64,000 nt of DNA from Ruminococcus sp. Lineage in GTDB: Bacteria > Bacillota > Clostridia > Oscillospirales > Acutalibacteraceae. The stretch is taken from positions 522-64,521 of the forward strand of contig DPHV01000024.1 in assembly GCA_003521625.1 (NCBI GenBank), read 5' to 3'. Shown in pieces: positions 51,127 to 58,237 of this stretch. A program made the position numbers and the translations under genes. The notes under the pieces are model-generated. The model was given only the letters and a program-made list of their open reading frames with translations. It was not told the DNA's origin and made no database searches. Each line of letters opens with the position of its first letter. The stretch's first letter is position 1.

Positions 51127-51175
51127 GTAAGGGACGGGTTCCCACACGTCCCTAAACGTTACCGATATATCAACA
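51127..51175 (+). repeat. GTAGGG-related repeat, long form, copy C
   Basis: GTAAGGGACGGG leads to CGTCCCTAAACGTTACC (51147-51163) and GATATATCAACAAA. GGGACG (51131-51136) pairs with CGTCCC (51147-51152). The core has one mismatch to copies A and B. Confidence 0.7.
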
Positions 51176-51239
51176 AAAAATCAGCAAACAAACTTTTCCA
51201 AACAACACGCACTATTATAAATTCGGAGCGAAGCGACCA

Positions 51240-51276
51240 TTAATTCCGCATTCCGAATTACGCATTCCGAATTAAT
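51240..51276. repeat. Short tandem repeat of CGCATTCCGAATTA type
   Basis: TTAATTCCGCATTCCGAATT is followed by ACGCATTCCGAATTAATT, two near-copies of a 14-nt unit. It resembles spacer repeats common in gut Clostridia. Confidence 0.55.
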
Positions 51277-51309
51277 TTATTGTTTATCTAAAGTAATAAC
51301 TGTAATATT

Positions 51310-51339
51310 AAAGCGGCACTCGTAACAGAGTACCGCTTT
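51310..51339 (-). terminator. Terminator after rex
   Basis: AAAGCGGTACTC pairs with GAGTGCCGCTTT on the minus strand (12 bp, one wobble) with a 6-nt loop. The following tract is only moderately U-rich. Confidence 0.65.
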
Positions 51340-51347
51340 ATGTATGC

Positions 51348-51983
51348 TTATTTATTATTATTCATTCGGTAGCAAAGCGTCATAAGATTGTCGCTTAAAT
51401 GTACGTTTTCAACCAACGTGTCACTGTACCTGGCACTAATATCATAATGACTGAAATTCCAGTAATTTTTAATGCCAAGAGCGTACAGCTTATCAAGAAC
51501 ATTCTCAACACATACACGTGGAATACATAAAAACGCAGAATCAACGTGATTTTGTTTGCAGAATTCATCAAGCTCCGTTTCGGATTTGACAAAAATATTA
51601 TTAAGCTGCTGTCCGACTTTCTTTTCGTTATTGTCGAAACAGGCAATAAGTTCAAAACCGAGCTTTTCAAAATTCATATGCATAGCGACAGCTTTACCGA
51701 GGTTACCCGCACCAATCAGAATTGCCTTATAATCGTTATTAAGTCCCAGAATATTCTTGATTTCGTCCTTTAGCTGACTTACGCTGTAGCCGTAGCCCTG
51801 CTGACCGAAACCACCGAAGCAGTTTAAATCCTGTCGTACCTGTGAAGCGGTCACATTCATAATCTGCGCCAGCTTTGTAGAGGAAATTCTGTCAACCTTC
51901 TGGTCGTTAAGTTCTGATAAAAAGCGGTAATATCTTGGCAGACGCCTGATAACCGACATTGAAATACTGTCACTTTTAGACAT
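51348..51983 (-). CDS. rex: Redox-sensing transcriptional repressor Rex
   Basis: Rex senses the NADH/NAD+ ratio and represses fermentation genes when NADH is low. The 211-residue protein has an N-terminal winged helix (VIRRLPRYYRFLSELN, SSTKLAQIMNVTASQVRQDLNCFGGFGQQGYGY) and a Rossmann domain with ILIGAGNLGKAVAMH, then AFLCIPRVCVENV. The last cysteine-containing segment is a variant of the usual TVPA region. It stands alone downstream of acn-icd, in the same direction. Confidence 0.95.
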   Translation of the reverse strand: MSKSDSISMSVIRRLPRYYRFLSELNDQKVDRISSTKLAQIMNVTASQVRQDLNCFGGFGQQGYGYSVSQLKDEIKNILGLNNDYKAILIGAGNLGKAVAMHMNFEKLGFELIACFDNNEKKVGQQLNNIFVKSETELDEFCKQNHVDSAFLCIPRVCVENVLDKLYALGIKNYWNFSHYDISARYSDTLVENVHLSDNLMTLCYRMNNNK

Positions 51984-52044
51984 TACTCACTGTGCTCCTT
52001 TGATGAAATAAAACTTATTACAGCGTTAAACTGTTTTCTTTAAA

Positions 52045-53253
52045 TTAAAGAGAAGCGGCAAGACGCTCGTCAATAGCCTTGAGGAATTCTTCGGTATTGA
52101 CCTTTGTCTTGTTTTCAAGAGAAGAAATTGCGTAAAGGTCGCCTGTCATAATGCCGTCCTCAATTGTCTTGATTGTAGCCTCTTCAAGCTTGTCTGCAAA
52201 GTTCATAAGCTCGGGAAGCTTGTCAAATTCGCCGCGCTTTCTGAGTGCGCCTGTCCAAGCAAACAGAGTAGCGACAGAGTTAGTTGAAGTTTCCTCGCCC
52301 TTAAGATACTTGTAGTAGTGGCGCTGAACAGTACCGTGAGCAGCCTCGTACTCATAAATGCCGTCGGGTGAAACAAGAACGCTTGTCATCATAGCGAGTG
52401 AGCCGAAAGCAGTAGCAATCATATCACTCATAACGTCGCCGTCGTAGTTCTTACAAGCCCACATATAACCGCCTTCACTGCGGATTACACGTGCAACAGC
52501 GTCATCGATAAGTGTGTAGAAGTACTCAATGCCTGCTTCTTCAAACTTATCCTTGTACTCGTTTTCAAAAACCTCCGCAAAAATATCCTTAAAGCGGTGG
52601 TCATAGGTCTTGCTGATTGTGTCTTTTGTAGCAAACCATACGTCAATCTTCTGGTCAAGCGCATAGTTAAAGCAGGAACGTGCAAAAGAGGAAATACTCT
52701 TGTCAATGTTGTGCATACCCTGAATTACACCGTCTGTTGTAAAGTCGTGGATAAGGCTTCTTTCTTCGGTGCCGTCGGGCTTTGTAACGCAAAGCTCTGC
52801 TTTACTTCCGCCTGTAACACGCATTTCTGTGTTCTTGTAAACGTCGCCGTAAGCGTGACGGGCAATGCAGATAGGCTTTTTCCAGGTCGGAATGTAGGGA
52901 GTAATACCCTTAACAAGAATAGGGCTTCTGAAAACAGTACCGTCAAGAATTGCACGGATAGTACCGTTAGGAGATTTCCACATTTTCTTGAGGTCGTACT
53001 CGTCCATTCTTGCGGCATTGGGCGTAATAGTAGCGCACTTAACAGCAACGCCGTATTTCTTTGTAGCGTTTGCACTGTCAACTGTAACCTGATCGTCAGT
53101 CTTGTTTCTGTTCTCAAGACCGAGGTCGTAGTACTCACTCTTTAAATCAACATAGGGAAGAATAAGAATATCTTTAATCTGCTGCCAGATTATTCTTGTC
53201 ATTTCGTCGCCGTCCATCTCAACGATGGGAGTAGTCATTTTAATCTTATCCAT
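52045..53253 (-). CDS. icd: NADP-dependent isocitrate dehydrogenase (type II, homodimeric)
   Basis: This enzyme oxidises isocitrate to 2-oxoglutarate with NADP. The 402-residue protein is of the eukaryote-like subfamily: TPIVEMDGDEMTRIIWQ, CATITPNAARMDEYDLKKMWKSPNGTIRAILDGTVFRSPI, DDAVARVIRSEGGYMWACKNYDGDV, and EAAHGTVQRHYYKYLKGEETSTNSVA, where the NADP-site HGTV lies. The upstream frame overlaps acn, but AAAGGAGA places the start at the ATG 53253, one base after the acn stop. Confidence 0.94.
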   Translation of the reverse strand: MDKIKMTTPIVEMDGDEMTRIIWQQIKDILILPYVDLKSEYYDLGLENRNKTDDQVTVDSANATKKYGVAVKCATITPNAARMDEYDLKKMWKSPNGTIRAILDGTVFRSPILVKGITPYIPTWKKPICIARHAYGDVYKNTEMRVTGGSKAELCVTKPDGTEERSLIHDFTTDGVIQGMHNIDKSISSFARSCFNYALDQKIDVWFATKDTISKTYDHRFKDIFAEVFENEYKDKFEEAGIEYFYTLIDDAVARVIRSEGGYMWACKNYDGDVMSDMIATAFGSLAMMTSVLVSPDGIYEYEAAHGTVQRHYYKYLKGEETSTNSVATLFAWTGALRKRGEFDKLPELMNFADKLEEATIKTIEDGIMTGDLYAISSLENKTKVNTEEFLKAIDERLAASL

Positions 53254-53254
53254 A

Positions 53255-55186
53255 TCAGCTGTTCTCCTTTGTATAGTCAAGTAATCCGCCTGCAATGATG
53301 ATTGCTCTTGTTCTGTCTGAAAGCTCACAGTCAGCCTTGATTGTGTCGCCTGTTGTTTTGTTTACAACAGTAACGTCAGAGCCTGAAGCAATTTCACTCT
53401 TAACATTCGGAAGCTCAAGCATATCGCCGAGCTTGATTTTATCGTAGTCCGATGCATCCTTAAATGTAAGCGGAAGAATACCTGCATTGATAAGGTTGCT
53501 CTTATGAATACGTGCAAAGCTCTTAACAAGCACAGCCTTAACGCCGAGGAAGAGGGGAGCGAGAGCGGCGTGTTCACGAGATGAACCCTGACCGTAGTTT
53601 TCACCGCCGACAATAATGCTCTTGCCGAGAGTTTTTGCACGCTCGGGGAAGTTCTTGTCGCAAACAGTGAAACAGTGCTCTGAAATTTTCGGAATATTTG
53701 AACGAAGCGGAAGAATCTTTGCGCCTGCGGGCATAATATGGTCGGTTGTGATGTTGTCGCCGACCTTAAGCGAGCAGGAAGCCTCGATTGACTCGGTAAG
53801 AGGACTTGTTTCGGGATAAGACTTGATGTTCGGTCCTCTTAAGATTTCAACGCTGTCCATTTCCTCAACGGAAGCGGGATCGATAACCATATTGTCGTTG
53901 ATAAGGAACTTTTCAGGCATCTCAATTTCAGCAGCTGCGCCGAGTGTTCTCGGATCTGTAAATACGCCGTTAATAGCCGATACAGCGGCAGTTTCGGGAG
54001 AAACGAGGTAAATCTGACCGTCAGCTGTACCGCTTCTGCCTTCAAAGTTACGGTTGAATGTTCTCAGTGAAATACCCTTGCTGTTGGGTGACTGTCCCAT
54101 ACCGATGCAGGGTCCGCAGGCACTTTCAAGAATACGTGCGCCTGCCGCAATCATATCGCCGAGTGCGCCGTTAAGAGCGAGCATGTTGAATACCTGCTTA
54201 CTGCCGGGAGCAATTGCAAGCGATACGTTGTCTGCAACCTTTTTGCCCTTGAGAATGTGAGCAACTCTCATAAGGTCGAGATAGCTTGAGTTTGTGCAGG
54301 AGCCGATGCAAACCTGGTCAATCTTCTGACCTTCAAGCTCTTTAATCGGCTTTACGTTGTCAGGCGAGTGGGGACAAGCCGCAAGCGGTTCAAGCTCTGA
54401 AAGGTTAATTTCGATAACCTCGTCATAAACAGCGTCGTCGTCAGCCTTAAGCTCTGTATAATCCTCCTCACGGCCCTGAGCCTTGAGGAATTCTCTTGTT
54501 GTTTCATCAGATGGGAAAACAGATGTGGTTGCGCCAAGCTCTGCGCCCATATTTGTAATTGTTGCTCTTTCGGGAACAGTAAGAGTTTTAACGCCCTCTC
54601 CGCCGTACTCAACAATTTTGCCAACGCCGCCCTTAACGCTCATAACACGCAGAACAGCGAGAATAATATCTTTAGCGGAAACCCATGGGCTTAACTTGCC
54701 TGTGAGGTTGACTCTGACCATTTTCGGCATTGTGATGTAATAAGCACCGCCGCCCATTGCAACGGCAACGTCAAGACCGCCTGCACCAATCGCAAGCATA
54801 CCGATACCGCCGCCTGTGGGGGTATGGCTGTCCGAGCCGATTAAAGTCTTTCCGGGTTTGCCGAATCTTTCAAGGTGTACCTGATGGCAGATACCGTTGC
54901 CCGGTCTTGAAAAGTAGATGCCGTGCTTTTTGCAGACCGACTGAATGAATCTGTGGTCGTCGGCATTTTCAAAACCTGTCTGTAATGTGTTGTGGTCAAT
55001 GTAAGCAACGCTCTTTTCAGTTTTTACTCTCGGAATACCCATAGCTTCGTACTCAATGTAAGCCATTGTGCCGGTAGCGTCCTGTGTAAGAGTCTGGTCA
55101 ATCTTAAGACCGATGTCGTTTCCAACGACCATTTCGCCGCATACCAGGTGCTCTTTAATGATTTTCTGTGCAATCGTGTAGCCCAT
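53255..55186 (-). CDS. acn: Aconitate hydratase
   Basis: Aconitase isomerises citrate to isocitrate with a [4Fe-4S] cluster. The 643-residue protein has cluster cysteines in CIGSCTNSS and ACGPCIGMG, the substrate-site DSHTPTGGGIGMLAIGAGGLDVAVAMGGG, and the C-terminal swivel domain GENYGQGSSREHAALAP. The length fits the shorter archaeal/bacterial form rather than 890-residue AcnA. AGGAGGT places the start at the ATG 55186. It is co-transcribed with icd. No citrate synthase gene is in the window. Confidence 0.95.
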   Translation of the reverse strand: MGYTIAQKIIKEHLVCGEMVVGNDIGLKIDQTLTQDATGTMAYIEYEAMGIPRVKTEKSVAYIDHNTLQTGFENADDHRFIQSVCKKHGIYFSRPGNGICHQVHLERFGKPGKTLIGSDSHTPTGGGIGMLAIGAGGLDVAVAMGGGAYYITMPKMVRVNLTGKLSPWVSAKDIILAVLRVMSVKGGVGKIVEYGGEGVKTLTVPERATITNMGAELGATTSVFPSDETTREFLKAQGREEDYTELKADDDAVYDEVIEINLSELEPLAACPHSPDNVKPIKELEGQKIDQVCIGSCTNSSYLDLMRVAHILKGKKVADNVSLAIAPGSKQVFNMLALNGALGDMIAAGARILESACGPCIGMGQSPNSKGISLRTFNRNFEGRSGTADGQIYLVSPETAAVSAINGVFTDPRTLGAAAEIEMPEKFLINDNMVIDPASVEEMDSVEILRGPNIKSYPETSPLTESIEASCSLKVGDNITTDHIMPAGAKILPLRSNIPKISEHCFTVCDKNFPERAKTLGKSIIVGGENYGQGSSREHAALAPLFLGVKAVLVKSFARIHKSNLINAGILPLTFKDASDYDKIKLGDMLELPNVKSEIASGSDVTVVNKTTGDTIKADCELSDRTRAIIIAGGLLDYTKENS

Positions 55187-55213
55187 AATATTACCTCCTG
55201 AATGTGAATTCAA

Positions 55214-55243
55214 GTTACTTTACAATAAACAGCGTAAAATAAC
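55214..55243 (-). promoter_or_regulatory. Candidate operator dyad of acn-icd
   Basis: GTTACTTTAC (55214-55223) and GTAAAATAAC (55234-55243) are inverted copies, 9 of 10 matching, separated by 10 nt. The dyad lies just downstream of the acn -10 box, where a repressor would block transcription. The protein is unknown. Confidence 0.4.
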
Positions 55244-55250
55244 TATGTTA

Positions 55251-55279
55251 ATTATATAACAATCTTTAGTTATTGTAAA
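55251..55279 (-). promoter_or_regulatory. Promoter for acn-icd
   Basis: On the minus strand, TTTACA (55279-55274), a 17-nt spacer and TATAAT (55256-55251) lie 65 nt before acn. Confidence 0.65.
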
Positions 55280-55395
55280 GAAAAAATTACATTCTAAAAT
55301 ACAAAATATAGATTTTTTACGCTCAAAAATCCGATATTATGAAAATGTTTCAAAATATATTGCAGAATAACAGAAAAGGTGATGAAAAATATAAA

Positions 55396-55424
55396 TTGAA
55401 TTTTGTCTTTTACAGTGATATAAT
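55396..55424 (+). promoter_or_regulatory. Promoter for typA
   Basis: TTGAAT (55396-55401), a 17-nt spacer and TATAAT (55419-55424) lie 51 nt before typA. Confidence 0.65.
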
Positions 55425-55475
55425 TAAAAAGTATGCTGAAAATAAACGAATAGATTACAGAAACAGAGGGATTTT

Positions 55476-57296
55476 ATGGACGTAAGAGAAGATTTAAGAA
55501 ATATTGCAATCATTGCCCACGTTGACCACGGCAAGACAACTCTTGTTGACCAGCTATTAAAGCAGAGCGGTATTTTCAGAGCAAACGAAAATGTCGAGGA
55601 CAGGGTAATGGACTCAAACGACCTTGAGCGTGAAAGAGGAATCACAATCCTTTCAAAGCCAACGGCTGTAATGTATAACGGAATTAAGATTAATATAGTA
55701 GATACCCCCGGACACGCAGACTTCGGCGGCGAGGTTGAGCGTATTTTACAGATGGTTGACGGCGTTGTACTGCTTGTTGACGCATTCGAGGGCTGTATGC
55801 CGCAGACGAGATTCGTTCTCAAAAAGGCACTCGGACTTGGTAAGAAGCCGCTTGTAGTGCTTAATAAGATTGACCGTCCCGGTGCACGTCCGGAGGAGGT
55901 TGTTGACGAGGTGCTCGACCTCTTTATTGAGCTTGGTGCAGACGAAGACCAGCTTGAATTCCCTGTAATTTACGCTTCCGCACGTGACGGTTATGCAGGA
56001 ACTGACTACCACGAGCTTGCAGAGGATATGAAACCTCTCTTTGACGCTATCATCAATGAAATTCCTGCTCCGAAGGGCGACTTAAACGGCGGACTCCAGA
56101 TTCTTGTGTCAAACATTGACTCCGACAAATTTGTCGGCAGAATAGGTGTGGGCAGAATAGAAAGAGGCGTAGCCAAAAACGGACAGTCGGCAGTTCTCTG
56201 TCATGCTGACGGCACAACACAGAATGTTAGAATTGCAAAGCTTTACCAGTTTGAGGGACTTAAGAGAGTTGAGTGCGAGGAAGCAAAGCTCGGAGACCTC
56301 GTTTGCATAAGCGGTATTCAGGATATCAACATCGGCGAAACAATCTGTTCTCCCGACTGTATAGAGCCCTTACCGTTTATTAAGATTGACGAGCCGACTG
56401 TTTCAATGAACTTTATCGTAAACAATTCTCCCTTTGCAGGCAAAGAGGGTAAGTACGTTACCTCACGTAACCTGCGTGACAGACTTTTCAAGGAGATTGA
56501 AACAAACGTAGCTCTGCGTGTTGAAGAAACCGAAAGTGCCGATACATTCAAGGTTTCGGGCAGAGGTGAGCTTCACCTTTCAATTCTTATCGAAACAATG
56601 CGCCGCCAGAATTACGAATTTCAGGTTTCACGTCCCGAGGTTATAACAAAGACTATTGACGGCAAGCTTTACGAGCCGATTGAGTTTTTAATCATCGAGG
56701 TGCCCGACTCATATGTAGGCGCAGTAATGGAAAAGCTCGGTTCAAGAAAAGCAGAGCTTGTAAATATGGGTACTCGTGACGGCGGGGTAACTCACATTGA
56801 GTTCAGAATTCCCGCAAGAGGACTTATGGGTTATCGTCCCGAATTCCTCACCGACACAAACGGCAACGGTATTATGAACCACGTATTTGACGGCTACGAG
56901 CCGTTCAAAGGCGAAATCATTACACGTCATCAGGGTTCTCTTATTGCGTTTGAAACAGGCGAAACAGTAACCTACGGTCTGTATGCCGCACAGGAAAGAG
57001 GCAGACTCTTTATCGGCGCAGGCGTTCCCGTTTATGAGGGAATGATTGTAGGAGCAAGTCCCAAGGCAGAGGATATTACCGTAAACGTCTGCAAGAAAAA
57101 GCATATTACTAACACACGTGCATCGGGTTCGGATGACGCATTAAAGCTCACACCTCCCACACAGATGTCGCTTGAACAGTGCCTTGAATTTATCGCTGAC
57201 GATGAGCTTGTTGAGGTTACTCCCGAAAGCATCCGTATGCGCAAGCGTATTCTTTCAAAAGAACAGCGAATGAAACAGGCTTTCCGTAAGAAATAA
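55476..57296 (+). CDS. typA: Translational GTPase TypA/BipA
   Basis: TypA is a ribosome-binding GTPase linked to large-subunit assembly and stress. The 606-residue protein has P-loop AHVDHGKTT, switch RGITILSKPTAV, DTPGHADFGGEVERI, NKIDRPGARP, then EF-G-like domains 2, 3 and 5 and the TypA-specific C-terminal part (LTPPTQMSLEQCLEFI...ESIRMRKRIL). EF-G and LepA are excluded by length and the C-terminus. Its stop overlaps the next start (TAATG). Confidence 0.96.
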   Translation: MDVREDLRNIAIIAHVDHGKTTLVDQLLKQSGIFRANENVEDRVMDSNDLERERGITILSKPTAVMYNGIKINIVDTPGHADFGGEVERILQMVDGVVLLVDAFEGCMPQTRFVLKKALGLGKKPLVVLNKIDRPGARPEEVVDEVLDLFIELGADEDQLEFPVIYASARDGYAGTDYHELAEDMKPLFDAIINEIPAPKGDLNGGLQILVSNIDSDKFVGRIGVGRIERGVAKNGQSAVLCHADGTTQNVRIAKLYQFEGLKRVECEEAKLGDLVCISGIQDINIGETICSPDCIEPLPFIKIDEPTVSMNFIVNNSPFAGKEGKYVTSRNLRDRLFKEIETNVALRVEETESADTFKVSGRGELHLSILIETMRRQNYEFQVSRPEVITKTIDGKLYEPIEFLIIEVPDSYVGAVMEKLGSRKAELVNMGTRDGGVTHIEFRIPARGLMGYRPEFLTDTNGNGIMNHVFDGYEPFKGEIITRHQGSLIAFETGETVTYGLYAAQERGRLFIGAGVPVYEGMIVGASPKAEDITVNVCKKKHITNTRASGSDDALKLTPPTQMSLEQCLEFIADDELVEVTPESIRMRKRILSKEQRMKQAFRKK

Positions 57297-58183
57297 TGAG
57301 TTTTGTAATACTTGATTTGGAATGGAACGGCTCATACAGCACCGTTTTGCACCGATTTGTAAATGAAATTATTGAATTCGGCGCAGTAAAGGTTGATGAT
57401 GAGTTTAATATTACAGATACTTTTTCTGTACTCATAAAGCCGCAAATAGGCAAAAAGCTTTGCAGTAAGGTAAAAGAGCTGACGAAGATTACGAATGAGG
57501 AGCTAAAGGAAAACGGCATTCCGTTTCTTGACGCAGTAAATCGCTTCACCGAGTTTTCGGGTGACAGCATTTTAATGACGTGGGGAACGTCGGATATTCA
57601 CGCTCTGATTGAGAATTACAGCTATTTTACAGGCGATGTTTACTTGCCTTTTCTGAAAAGCTACTGCAATTTGCAGGCATATTGTGAGGGCTGTCTTGAT
57701 TTGCATAATTCTGCAAGTCAGCTCGGACTTTCAAGCTGTGCCGAGCTGCTCGGAATTGAGTTTTCGCAGGAAGAACAGCATCGTGCTTTTTTTGATGCAG
57801 AATTAAGCCTTAAATGTCTGAAACTGCTTTCTGATAAAAAGCCGCTCAAAGGCTTTATCTTAAATGCCGACGATGATAATTTTTACGAAAAAATGACCTT
57901 CAAGACCCGTTTCATAACTGATTTAAAGAGTGATGAAATCGATAAAAGTCAGATGAAGTTCAAATGCGACTGTTGCGGAAAACAGGCAAGACGAATGACA
58001 AAGTGGAAAAGCCACAACAAGAGCTTTTCTGCCGAGTTTTTCTGCAAACGCTGTAACCGCAGATTTATCGGAAGAATATCATTCAAAAAGAAGTTTGACG
58101 AAGTTATCGTAAAAAAGAGAATAGTTGAGAAACGTGAAAAGCAAAAAGAAAACGACGACAAAACTGTCGCCGACAACGTATAA
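57296..58183 (+). CDS. DEDD-type 3'-5' exonuclease with C-terminal zinc ribbon
   Basis: This 295-residue protein has an N-terminal RNase T/DNA polymerase III epsilon-like fold: VILDLEWNG (Exo I D-x-E), NEIIEFGAVKVD, a middle TWGTSDIHALIENY (Exo II) and EQHRAFFDAELSL (Exo III H-x-x-x-x-D). The C-terminal 70 residues hold a CDCC...CKRC zinc ribbon and a long basic tail, so it probably binds nucleic acid. Translational coupling to typA is shown by the 1-nt overlap. DNA or RNA as substrate cannot be decided. Confidence 0.82.
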   Translation: MSFVILDLEWNGSYSTVLHRFVNEIIEFGAVKVDDEFNITDTFSVLIKPQIGKKLCSKVKELTKITNEELKENGIPFLDAVNRFTEFSGDSILMTWGTSDIHALIENYSYFTGDVYLPFLKSYCNLQAYCEGCLDLHNSASQLGLSSCAELLGIEFSQEEQHRAFFDAELSLKCLKLLSDKKPLKGFILNADDDNFYEKMTFKTRFITDLKSDEIDKSQMKFKCDCCGKQARRMTKWKSHNKSFSAEFFCKRCNRRFIGRISFKKKFDEVIVKKRIVEKREKQKENDDKTVADNV

Positions 58184-58225
58184 AAAAGCTCCTGCAACAA
58201 ATCACTGTTGCAGGAGCTTTTGTTT
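58184..58225. terminator. Bidirectional terminator
   Basis: A 16-bp perfect inverted repeat (58184-58199 with 58206-58221, AAAAGCTCCTGCAACA) has A's before and T's after it. It serves both the exonuclease and the converging dockerin peptidase gene. Confidence 0.92.
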
Positions 58226-58237
58226 GAAGTTAATATG

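Larger units (their letters stand above)
50851..51300. other. Gene-free repeat cluster between the pullulanase genes and rex
   Basis: About 500 nt without a gene hold at least three members of the GTAGGG repeat family (50977-51013, 51044-51070, 51127-51175) and a short tandem repeat (51240-51275). No RNA gene was recognised. Confidence 0.7.
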
